Of a stretch of 64,000 bases of DNA, positions 23,038 through 33,902 are shown piece after piece; positions within the stretch are counted from its first letter, which is position 1, and each line of letters begins with the position of its first letter. The position numbers and the translations under genes are program-made. This DNA comes from Gonapodya sp. JEL0774 (taxonomy: Eukaryota; Monoblepharomycota; Monoblepharidomycetes; Monoblepharidales; Gonapodyaceae), in assembly GCA_027604505.1 (NCBI GenBank), contig JADIIX010000001.1:1-64000 (forward strand), written 5' to 3'. The notes under the pieces are model-generated. The model had not been told where the DNA came from and searched no databases. It saw only the letters and a list, made by a program, of their open reading frames with translations.

Positions 23038-24654
23038 CTAAAATTTTAAGTCCAATCCCAAGTCCAAGTTTTCGAAAGTCTGTTCCAGGCCTACACCAAT
23101 CTTAACGTCATCCAAATTGTCAACCAACCTCGCTGCACGTCCTCGAACTTCCTCGTCCTCCGCAAACGTGGCGGTAATTTCAGCAGTGCGTGGAGGATTC
23201 GGCCGAGAGGACCGGGACTTCCGCTCGTTGGGAGATTGATCGCGAGTTCGAGGGCGCTGGTCCTCAGAGACGAGGACAGGGGTAGTCACGGTATCATTGG
23301 GAGCATCTGATTGTGGTTGTTGTTCAACGGCGACATCTTTGGTATGCCTCTCTTTCTCTCCGGGGGAATGCGCTGTCCCCTGAGAGTACTCCTTTCTGTC
23401 AGGATCTTGCGGGTCTTCCTCGTCGTCTTCGTCGTCATCCTCCTCTTCACTCTCCCATTCGTCCACCCATTTTCCGTTCACGAGTTTCAGCGGCTTGGCC
23501 TCCGTGATTTCAGGTTTGAAAGCCGGTCGAAATCTGATGGGCGCCTCGGTGACCAGAGGGACCGCACGAGTGAGGTGCTCTGAAATCCAAGCCGACTCTA
23601 CGTACACGATCAATTCAGGCACGAGAAAGTTGGCGTCGACTGTGGCAGAGGCATCACCAGATGGCACAATGATGGCATCCACGGAAAAATTAGATTGCCA
23701 AACGTTGGACACGTGGCGCCAGTGGCCAACAGACGAACTCTCACTAAAAGCACGAATTTGATCGCAATACGTATTCATCACTTCAACATCAGGCGGCGGT
23801 GAGTCGAGCGCCGGAACTCACGACAGCACCACCAGGGGTCTGCATACAGATGCCCGCAAGATATCCTCTCTGGAAGGAAGCTCACTCTTCGCTCCATCCA
23901 GAGAGTCAGCGACAAAAACAACTCCGGCTAAAGGGGATCGTAAGCTGGGGAGTGCGAAAAGTGCTGTGCGGCACTGTGCGAGTTTACCGACTCTCAGGGT
24001 TTGAGCGGGAAGGGCAACGGCATCCTTATAATTGCTCACCGCTTCGGCTTCAGCTATGACGAGAACATCTGTCAGCGTGGTTTCTTCTTCAAGGTAGTCT
24101 ACCATGGTGAATCATCAGCAACGATGTATGAGTCTGAAGGTGACTGGTCAAAGCCGCACCGCGCAGTCCTTTAGAATCGTTCTCGTCCTTCACTGTAAGA
24201 ACAGCAATGTCTTTGACCATGTTAAGATGTTCTGCAACTATATCCTCCCGAAACTGCGTCAGCCATGGGGGATCTTCACGAGCTAAAATGAGCACGCGCA
24301 ATTTGGGAGCAGGAGGAGCAACGACCGGAGGTGAGGAAGGCACGTCGTCGCTTGAAAGCTCTACCGGAGATGATCCGAGCTGAGGTTCGTCTTCGTGTGA
24401 CATATGTAAGTCAATGGGTATGTCTGTCTCGGAGGGTGCTGGTAGGAGCTCCACAAAAAGATCCATGTTTGCTTCAAGTTTCATCTCGGACGGAATTCTC
24501 ACAAACATCTCCCATGGTATCATCCCTTTTTTTAAGAGTGACACTTCACATGTAATAATGCGATTTTTTTATGTACAAACTCACCAGCTCCAACACCAAA
24601 TTGACGGGGTGCAATAAGAGTCGAGAGTGCATGAAAAATGTGTCTCGATAACAT
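23038..24654 (-). CDS. unrecognised protein with acidic linker, four exons
   Basis: This gene of about 470 aa starts at ATG 24654 (MLSRHIFHALSTLIAPRQFG). Intron 1 joins in phase to MIPWEMFVRIPSEMKLE. Exon 2 carries a hydrophobic strand (KLRVLILAREDPPWL), exon 3 MVDYLEEETTLTDVLVIAEA and GVVFVADSLDGAKSEL. The last exon uses acceptor TTTTAG near 23750 to give RPLVVLSESSSVGHWRHVSN, then an acidic stretch (WESEEEDDDEDDEEDPQD), polar low complexity and the C terminus LEQTFENLDLGLDLKF. The alternating hydrophobic strands suggest a globular alpha/beta fold in the first two thirds. I do not recognise a family and assign no function. The exon chain is consistent in phase, so the gene itself is likely real. 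Confidence 0.6.
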
Positions 24655-27032
24655 CCCTCCTCTCTCGGCGAGCGCTTCTACGTCGTCCAGTCCCGTTGCA
24701 CACAGGCGGCAACACAGTGCTCACGGCCAAAATGCAGTCACTGTCCCGCCTTCCCCGTTCTGTCCCTCAATGTCCGTGGCACTAAACAGGCTGGAGTGAC
24801 CATGGGGGGTGAAGGTGGTGTTGGGGTGCGGGTGTGAGTGGAGCGTTGGGAGAAGTGGTTAGGCGATCACTGTGCTCACCAACAATCTCGCGGACAAGCT
24901 CACGTATGCATGAGCCGCTCGCACACGAGTGGCGATTGGTCAATCCCGTCGGACTTCCCTCGTCCAGTCCGGCCATCCGACACGCGTCCTCTCCAATCCT
25001 CGTCGACCCCTACATATTGACTTAGGCCCTGTCCGACAGACTTGGAGGCAGTTGGTCGACAAGTGGGTGCCACCGGCCTTGGAGGGAGCAATGGGTGCCG
25101 TTCGGGGAGAGAGCTCCAAGTGGTACATCACACTTCATTCGTCCCCTCCTCCAGCCCCTCACCGTATCCTTCCCCCCCTCCCCATCCCCTTTCTCGTCGT
25201 CCCACATCTGCCTGCTCCCCCCGACGACGGCCAACCTGCGGCCTGCCCATCGCGGCCGCCTTTGCCTCCCTCGACAACACCGTAGCCACCTTTCCCTTTC
25301 CACTTCCCTCTCCCTTTTCCGCCCCCTTGTACCCCCGCCCGCGCCTACCCCGGCACCCTGCTCGCCCGTCATTGTCAGGTCCTACATCAACCCTCGCCAC
25401 GAAATCGTGCTGGCGTTGGGATTGATTCCCGGGCCTGCTGTCCGTTCCGCGGCGAGTTTGGAAATTAAGATTGCGGTGATTTAGGTCGAGGGCGGTGGCG
25501 GGGAGGTGAGTGGTGAGGGACGAGGGTGGGAAGCCGCGGGAGTGGTTCAGGTGTAGGGGATTATGCGTGACGGATCGATGGATCGTGGTCGGTGGATCGG
25601 GTGTTGGGGTTCAAGGTAGGAATGGGTGGTGGTTTCAGTGGTTCGCCAGGATATCAGTTCCTCCACACCGATACAATGGGCCACTTCCCAAACCCCCCAG
25701 CGCCACCCCCCCACCCACCACCCACCTTCCCCCACCGCCAAAAGTGTACACCCGCCCCCTTCACCGCACTGACGCCCACCACCCTCCCTGAATTCCCTAC
25801 AAAACTTACTCGAGTACCAAAACACATGGAACTGGCCAAACTGGCCGAATACGATCTGTCGCTGGCCGGCGCGCGGCTGGAAGGACTCGTAGTCGTGGTA
25901 TCCAGGCGAGAACGTAGGTGGGGGAAGAGGACGTCGGTTTTGGAGAAGAGGAGGAAGAAGGGGTGGCGGTTTTGTAGAGGATGCTGGGGTGTGTGTCCCC
26001 GTTGGTGAGCGAGGTGGGCGGGGCATTGAAAGGAGCAGAGCGCAACAGAATGCACATGACATTTCGAAAAGCTGGGCTTCGCTCCCCAACCCCTGTTCGC
26101 ACCTCCTACCCGTGCCCAGTTCCCCTCGGGCCTCGTCCAAACACGCTTACCCACTCTTTACCCTTCTCCCCACTCTCTAAACCCCACCCCTAAAACCCCC
26201 CTAAACCAACCCCCCGCCCCTCTCCCCCTTCGAAGGGGGACGCACCCACAACCCCCCCTTCACCGCCAACCTCCCCCCACAAAACACTTCCTCTGCCCTT
26301 CCGGCTCTTCTCCCCCGACGCACCTCTAACCCCCCCTTAACTCAAAGCCCGCACTCGAGTCCGTAGGAGCTCCAAGCAGAAAGAGTGGATTGGTCCATAC
26401 AGCCCAGACGGAGCACAGATGTGTATTAGGGGGAAAAGGAACGAAAGGAACAACGGTGTTGAGGATTGAGGAGTAAACAGTTGAGGTGGAGGGGAAGGGT
26501 GGGGTTGAGTAAATGAAGTGGGCACGCAGGATTTGAAATGAAAGGGGGGGACAAAGGGAATGAAATGGGGAACCTGGGCACACGGGAGACCACAGCACAT
26601 CAGGGTTTGCGTGGGGTGCAAACCGAAACCTCTGCCAAACCAGCCGGCCCGCCAGCCGTGGACACCGTTCACCTTTCGATTCCAGACCTCTGTTTCTCAT
26701 CCAGCGCAAAAAGCTTTTTGCTTCGTCACGCGAATGTCTGATCTTGATGAGCTACACCCTTTTGAGGATTACTAGTGGTGTTTCAGTCTCAAGATGATGC
26801 TCGAGTATGCAGCAATCATATCGCTCTGGCACTCAGACGGGAGCTCAGCGCCGATTCCCCACTTACTAGGTTATCACTTAATATATCTATGATAATACCG
26901 GTACAACAACTTCCTTCCGCGCCAAGATTTCGGGCCCTGGAATTGATCACGCCACAGTGGAGGGGTGATTGATAACCACCCGTTGATTTCCAAAGGTGGA
27001 TCGCCAATTTTCAGATCCCGGACAACGACGAA
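24655..27032. other. gene-poor block of alternating C-rich and G-rich tracts
   Basis: From about 24780 to 26600 the plus strand switches repeatedly between strongly C/T-rich stretches (25130-25400, 25680-25800, 26090-26340) and G-rich stretches (25500-25660, 25880-26040, 26460-26580). Open frames here are long on both strands mainly because stop codons are rare in such sequence. One minus-strand frame from about 26064 starts with a hydrophobic stretch (MSCAFCCALLLSM) and ends at a GTAAGT donor near 25815, but I found no continuation. Confidence 0.5.
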
Positions 27033-29487
27033 ATGAAGCTCCTAACCGCCACCGCCGCTCTAGCCATTCTTTCCTTCGTAGCACCATCCCGAGCTCAGTA
27101 CGTGCAATAGCCGTAGACCCCCCACAGAATGCTCTCTCCGATAACTCATTAGAGTTTTCTCCACCACTTTTCCCCTAAAAGCTGGCTTGAGCGCCGATGT
27201 GGCGCACTGGAGGAATGGCCTCTCGGCAAGGCAACCGCGCTCTTCGTAGGTGCGTGTACCGACTTCGGATGGGTGTTGGAGTGCTCGACATTTGTGGGGC
27301 ACAGAGGCTCATTAACTATGTACATTACCTGTTCCACAACACATTACACCAGCTGACGCGGGTGCATTCTCTGGAACCGGTGAAGATACGTACTACGTCA
27401 AGAATTGTAACGACTGCCAGAAAGTGGGTCCCATTCCTCAATCGTCATGGAGCGCCTCTTCTCAATGTGCACTCGGTCCGAAAGCTCGATCCTGCCTTGA
27501 CGCTTTGTGAGGGCACTATCCACTACGGACATATAATGGGTCAGAAAGTTATCATTGCAGGAACAGGTGTGTCTTCTGCTTGATCACTCCACCTGCATGT
27601 GACGAATGCTTTCTAACTTGTAATCAGGCATCGGCCCACTTGCTGCCACCACTTGCGTTCTTGACTTCATGAACAACTGTGGGATCTACGTGAAACAGGT
27701 CATATGTGAGTTACATGCCGGGCCTTGTGAAGTTTCTGTTGCGCCGGTGTCCTCACTGCTACACGAAACTCCCCCTAAATAACTGTATATGCACTTTAAT
27801 GATATAGACTCGGGAACGTCCGGCTGGAGTGCTTCTGTGGGAGGTATCATTAGTAACGGGACGTGCGACAAAGGCTTGCCGAACCCCAACATCAAGGTGA
27901 GGTTCCGTTTTGGCGTATTTTCAAATGAGGCTTCGTTACGTTCGCGCACTCTCGTTTATTGTTCTGACATTTCCTCTTTAGCCCACCCGTATTGGAGATG
28001 TTTGCGTCGCAACAAATGCCATTAATTGGGACTGCCGCTTGGCCTCGTTTAACCAAACTGCCGGAGGTGAGCGATTTACCAACTGAGAAAACTGAAAGAA
28101 AGCAAAACTAGCTCCCTTTCTAAATCTTCTCACTTGTGGTGATATAGGTTACCCCGATCAGTGCGCAGTTCCCAAGGAGTCGTCTACGATCGACGAGTCG
28201 TTCCTGTTCGGCAAATGCTTCTGGAACAACTTCACGAAGGCGCACACTGATTTTGCAGACGACATTGTAAGCGGTGAGTCCCCGCATCGTTCAAAAGAAT
28301 AGACGTGGGTCGAACGAACAAAGGCATTTATTACGGTGGTTTGGCGATCTAGCGGCCAAGTCTGTTGGCACAAGCAGCTTCCCCAAGCGCTCCAATTTCA
28401 CTGTTGCCCATGAAACGGAGTGGTGGACTCTTCAAGTAAGCCAGTTAGCCAAGTGTGCTTTTTTTGTCGATCAATGTGCTCACCGCTCATCCGTTGACGT
28501 AGAACGAAGCCCTCAACACGACCCTGGTGACTGTGAAGGAAGACGACAAACCTACAGTGTGGGACTACAAGACCTGTGTAGAATCTGACTCTCAGGTGAT
28601 TTGTCAGTTGCGTTCGGGCACAGGGCGAGGTCATCCATTTCTCATTATTGGTCCACACTCTCACTTTCGGTGCACGTCCACAACACCATGTGACACACCG
28701 TACCAACAGTTCTGTAAGTACAAACCACCGACACGTTCCCGGAAATTGTCGAATCTCATGTGTACCACGTAAATTTTAAAGTCTGGTCCGGCGCACCATG
28801 GGACACGCTTACCCGCCAGTACACGGCGCAAATTCTGCAAGGGGCGGTCCCCTCCGTGAGTCCCAATGCCACCGAAGGAGATGCCATTGTCGTCAGCGCG
28901 TGAGTGTTCGGGTTATCGTCACCCGGAAACCATTAAAACTTACGCTTCTACGAAACTCCCCAGCATGGAGGCGATCGGACTTGCTGCCGCCATGACCTCT
29001 TACGCGAAGCTCGCTGACGGCAAGGCGCGTCCTCCCATTCCATTCGTGTACGTACGCGGAAACTCCGATTACGTGCACCAACCAGTAATATACAACGCCA
29101 CGGCCAAGATCTGGCAACAAAATGGAGAGGTAGAGGTACGTAAGCATGAGATCGATGCATTGGGTGCCGGTGGACGGTGGTGGGCGAAGGGCTAACCTGC
29201 TTTGCTCTAATATGCCTTTTCTAATCTTTTTTCTTTCTTTCCTTTTTCTTCCGCCGCACCTTGTTGCTCTCTCGCGCTTAGGACGATTTTGCTCATGGCT
29301 ACGCCTAGTGAGTATCGTGAATTCTTTCTTGCTGCTGCACGGGAATTGGATAACGTAGCATTCCCCTCTGTTCCTTACCGTCGAAAGTGCCATTGCCTCC
29401 TACTCGACGGTCGTTCTTTCTTACCTCAAATCGAACTGTTTGACTTCTTCTTACGGGAACTGTACTTTCACTGTCGCGTACCCTTAA
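27033..29487 (+). CDS. secreted nucleoside-phosphorylase-fold protein (purine nucleoside permease / bark storage protein type)
   Basis: The product has a signal peptide (MKLLTATAALAILSFVAPSR) and the PNP/MTAN-like fold seen in fungal purine nucleoside permeases and plant bark storage proteins. Diagnostic segments are QKVIIAGTGIGPLAATTCVL, VIYSGTSGWSASVGG, TRIGDVCVATNAINWDC, SASMEAIGLAAAM (the position of the nucleoside-binding Met-Glu) and PFVYVRGNSDYVHQP. Many N-glycosylation sequons fit secretion. I count about a dozen short exons. The last intron splits GYAYA and the gene ends with a Cys-containing tail (LKSNCLTSSYGNCTFTV) at TAA 29485-29487. Between 28601 and 28791 a 4-nt exon (TTCT, 28710-28713) restores the frame. 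Whether it is a transporter accessory, an enzyme or a storage protein cannot be told from sequence. Confidence 0.82.
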
Positions 29488-30152
29488 AGCACTGAGGTAG
29501 TTATGCGTCGCAGTGGGACGGACGGATCTCCGCTGTCTTGAATACGATACGTAGATTCATGAGTGTTTGTGTTTTCTATGAATTTAGAATATGCTAGAAC
29601 GAATAAAGCTCTTTATGAGGACAGGGCATAAATGACGGAAGCACTGGAACTGTGAAACGTGGTGGTGGAGTGGAAGCACTGTGCACAGTATACAGCACAC
29701 ATGGACCACAGAACCCCTGAGGGACCAAACTGTAAATTTGGGAAATTATTCGAGAAGAAGAGCTCTTGATAAAGAACCGAACGGCCCGTGACAAGAAACG
29801 GCCAAAATAGCGATAAGGCGAGGAAAGGAGAGAGTGAGTCGTGCTTAGCTTTGGCAGCGAATCCGATCTCTCTCGAACAAAGGGTCACCAAATCGCTTGT
29901 ACAACTGTCCGTGATCGCTGAACCATAGATTCGAGTCGGCCCCACCATCTCAGTCTTTTTGTGTAGTTGCTCGGGCGTCAATCCTTCCTGTTGGCCATCG
30001 GCTCGATATTGTGTCATTTGGATCTTGTCTCCAAACAACTTTGGAACATCACAACATCCCGTCCATTGAACGGACCTTGCGTTTCTCTGACTGGAATCAT
30101 CTGTCGGTTATTGTTGGCTTTCCAGCAAACCCCGGAAGTGACAGCGTGAACG
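29488..30152. other. intergenic spacer
   Basis: This is the 3' flank of the phosphorylase-fold gene and the upstream region of the GHLPT-repeat gene. A 141-codon minus-strand frame (29613-30038) is present but has no supporting feature. Confidence 0.4.
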
Positions 30153-33070
30153 ATGTCCGGGACCGTCCAAAGAATCGCAAGGGTCATCCCACTCAAACCG
30201 TGGCTTCAAAAGTTCTACTTACCTGCGCACGCTGATGAAGAGCTCGATATTGACTGGGATGCCGTTTTTGCGTCTGCTCTTGTGGACCTTGTCGTGACTA
30301 TTCTTTTGTTGGGGTTCCTTGGAGCCTCGCTCAAACTCGCTTGGAATGCCGCGGGTAGAGGTAATCTCGCTCACGCAGCAGAGGCAAGGAGGAAGAGAAA
30401 GGAAGAAACAGACCTTTGGGAAGCGGAAGAGCGCGCGGCTGCGGAAGCAGCCAAGCTTGCTGCCAAGGAGGCCCGACGCAAAGAGCGTGCAGCAGCCCTG
30501 GGTGTTGCTCTCGAAGACTTGCCGGATTCGGAGGCTGAAATGGACGATGAAGAGGTTGAGTACGAAGATGACGACACCGGAGATGGGCCCCACGATTCTG
30601 CGGTTCACCTGCCCCTCAGGCGCCGCCTTCAACCTAATCTATCCACTCCGGGCAACGGCCCTGGAGCCCTCAGTACACCTATTTCAGCTGCATCGTCATC
30701 CCCCGACTACCATCACACGCCAACCCCTCTGCCTAAACGCGGCCGCAACAGACCACGGGACCTTTCTGACGCTGACTCGTATAGCCCCGTCGAAGGGGAT
30801 CAGGATGGGGATTACGAAGAAGAATATGAAGGAGAAGATCCTGGAGACTATGAGGTCGGACAGGGTGGGGCGCACATGCAGTACCAACAGGGTATCATGA
30901 CTCAGCATTCACCTGGTGGAATGCAGGGACAGGGGCAGTCTGGTCCATCGTACATTGATGTGCAGCTTACGAGGCACGTGTACCCTGGCCCTCCGCCGGG
31001 CCCTATGGTCGGGCCAGGAGGACGGATGTACTATCCTCCTCACGGGGGGTATCCACAACAAGGTGGCGGGTTTGGGGGTATATCAGTCACTGTCGGTGGT
31101 GGGGGTGGTAGGTGAGTCTTCCAGCGAGGAACTACCGGAGGGGACCGCGGGAGGGGGAGTGCGGTTCAAGTAGCGGAGTTAATGTAGAGGGAGAGAAGCC
31201 GATGCTGGTTGTGATTTCAGCATTGAGCGCGACAATGTGTCCGAGATTGATGAATGGACCACGCTCGCGCTCACCTCGTAGTTTTATACATCGGACTTAA
31301 CGAAAAATTCTTTACAGGCCACCCGCTGTTCTCCGCCTTGATGATCAGTTTCCGCTACCCCATCCATCTCCACCTGGCAACGCAGGTTATCTCCCTGCTC
31401 CGTATCCACCGCAGGGCTACGGCTATCCCGCCCAACCTGGCCACCCTCAAGGCATGTGGGTTGATGCGCACGGATTCCCAGTGGACGCCAACGGGTACCC
31501 ATTACACCCTCAGCAGCCCGGAGACGATGGATATGACTATGACTATGAATACGATTATAATGAAGAGGGAGTTGATGGACCCCAGGATATGGAAGAGCAG
31601 CAAATTGAGGGGACACAAAGCCAGCAAGGTAATGGCCAGACCAAGCAAATGGCATACTCACCGACGCGGTCTGGGTCTGCACCTGGATCGGTATCTGCAT
31701 CATTAAGCTCCGGAGTCGAGTCAGGGCCGATTGGGTATGCTGGTGGGCCAGGAGTGGCGGCGAGTGAGGGGATCGGCAGCGGTAGACTGAGGCCTGAGAG
31801 TGGTCAGAGTGTCCGGTTCGCGGAGGAGATAGCTGGCGGAGATGGAAAAGAAGGAAAAGAGGGGAACGAAAAGAAGGAGCAGTGAGTGGTGGCGTAGGTT
31901 GTGGAACGGATGGAGAAATGTACTGTTGTCACAGCTTCTAATCAATCAATTTTTATCGTTGCATTGCCTTTGGCGCCTGGCCCAGTCCTTCGAACCAAAT
32001 CAGAAGCACCGCATCATCTCGCCTTCGCGCTGAAACCATCGCCTCTCGTGCTCGACAGCAACAGCCTCAATCTGAACGCGACCGCGCCCGCTCTAGGTCC
32101 CGTAGTCGATCTCGGCCCCCCCAATCGGCTTCTAGGAACGGTACCGGCACAACTGCTAATGGCAGAACTACACCAGGTGGAAGGGCGAGCAGACAAAGCA
32201 GGACCGGAGAAACGGCGGATGGACGACGAGGATCCCGGGACGATGGCGAGGGGGATCTGAGCGATGCTGCAAGCTCAGCTGTGTCTAGTAGAGTTTCGAA
32301 GGTGTCGAGCAAGCGGATTACGAATAGCGGAGGGAGTGGTAAACTGGGGAGTGCCACCAAGGTCGGCAAGAAGGATGGGGAGGAATTGAGGTTAGTCCAT
32401 CGTCAAAGTTAGGCATAAAGGAGAACTGGAAGTTTCTTTCGTGCTCTGACATTTGTCTCCATTTTCAGCCCCACGGGAACACGCCCGTCCGACCACCGTC
32501 GCAACCAATCCACTGCCTCAATGTCGTCCATCGCTTCCGTGGCCAGCGCCCGCTCTGGCGCTCGGCGTGCAGTAATGGACGATTTCGACACCACACCGGC
32601 AGGCGCAGACGGATTGGGAAAGGAGTACGTCGCCTCGATCCTCAAAGGGCATCTTCCGACCAACAGCAATCGTATTAACGAGGCGCTGATACAGGACGGT
32701 GAAGGAGAGGACTGGTATGTTTCTCCGGATTGCTGTGACGTATGTCGGTCGCATTAAAGGAGTGTTGGTCAACGCTAGGCGTCCCTTTGAAACATCGCGA
32801 AACCCCACATCAGTTGACCATGTCCCTCAACTCCTCGGACATCTTCCCACCAACCCGAACCGTCTCAACGAAATGCTGCTTCAGGAATCCACTGCCTCCG
32901 CGATAGACTTACCGCGGTTCGACGTGAGCTCCGCAGTGAAGGACCAAGAACATCAACCCTCGGTTGTGAAGGGGCACTTACCGACGAGTTCAAAAAGGGT
33001 GACGGAGCAGTTTGCGGGCGGGCTGAGGGACTACACTCCTCCGAATTCCGGGGCCAAGGCAAGGAAATGA
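30153..33070 (+). CDS. single-pass membrane protein with disordered tail and three GHLPT repeats
   Basis: This five-exon gene encodes about 840 aa. After a short N terminus (MSGTVQRIARVIPLKPWLQK) one hydrophobic helix (LVDLVVTILLLGFLGASL) spans a membrane near residues 45-65. There is no cleavable signal. The remainder is predicted disordered: a charged Lys/Glu/Ala helix, acidic runs, a Gly/Pro/Tyr-rich stretch (YPAQPGHPQG), a Tyr/Asp run (DYDYEYDYNEE) and an RS-rich patch (RDRARSRSRSRSRP). The C-terminal 150 residues hold three copies of one motif: KGHLPTNSNRINEALIQ, LGHLPTNPNRLNEMLLQ and KGHLPTSSKRVTEQFAG. Introns at about 31112, 31883, 32391 and 32714 all join in phase. The family is not recognised; the repeats suggest a multivalent binding tail. 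Confidence 0.75.
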
Positions 33071-33902
33071 GAGTGGGACAGTTACTTAGGGGCAGGTCCC
33101 TGACATTGGTGGGAGATCTTTAGTTCTGAGAACGGCGGAAGAACACTGTTTTTTTGTGCTCCTGGTTATTGCGAGTTGGCGTTTGGGTGGTTTGTCTATT
33201 CTATAGGCCAGCATACTTACACACTTGACATAATTTTTTAGTATATTACTCTACGTTTTCGTTACCGAAATCGATACCTCCACACATTAATAATAAGTGA
33301 TCGGTGGAAGTAATAGTAGAAATTAAATGTACATCGACGTGATTCCACGAGTTGAACAGCTGCACGTCTATCACAGGACCTTGTGTAGTTCCCCAGTGGT
33401 TGTTTCCCACCGGGGTGGCGCAAACAATGATCTGTGACTTGAGGCGTAATTCAGCACCGAGTTGACAGTGCAGGAAATGCAGAGCAGAAAGTAGAATCCA
33501 ATTCAGAGCAAAAAGAGTACTGAATCGCGAGCAGTTGGACAAGTGACTACCACCTTGACAAAAATACTGATCGGTTTTTGGGCCCATCGCTGGATTTCAC
33601 GCAATTCATATGGTTGGAAATGCCAGATTTGTTTTTCAAACAGACTCACACATACTACCACTTTTCATACTACCACCGGTATTTTTCTCGGGGGTGCAAA
33701 AAGTCAGGAGGCGATCATGAACTGAGCTCCCATCCCCGCACACCACAGATCCCGGAATCTCAATTGTCATAACTGGATTGAGATCCAACACAAACGTCGT
33801 TCCCATCACCCCTTCCCATTTCTCATTCCCTGATCTTTAGAGTCTTCCCTTTCGCCCTCAAGAACCTTTCATTAGCGCGAGGCATAGCCACTGAAACGAA
33901 TC
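33071..33902. other. intergenic spacer
   Basis: Only short frames are present on both strands (the largest on minus, 33246-33587), without a recognisable domain or splice-linked extension. No repeat or RNA gene was seen. Confidence 0.4.

Noticed and set aside
25547-26140. Proline-rich secreted protein on minus
   Set aside because: A hydrophobic start and a GTAAGT donor exist, but no second exon could be found and the C-rich/G-rich composition opens frames on both strands.
26181-26217. Interstitial telomere repeat
   Set aside because: CCCTAA-like units are irregular and few; they are better explained by the C-rich tract.
29613-30038. 141-codon ORF on minus
   Set aside because: It looks mildly protein-like at its start, but has no domain or splice partner and would nearly abut the divergent gene at 30153. 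Left out unless transcripts support it.
33246-33587. 113-codon ORF on minus
   Set aside because: No domain, no conserved motif and no adjoining exon were found.
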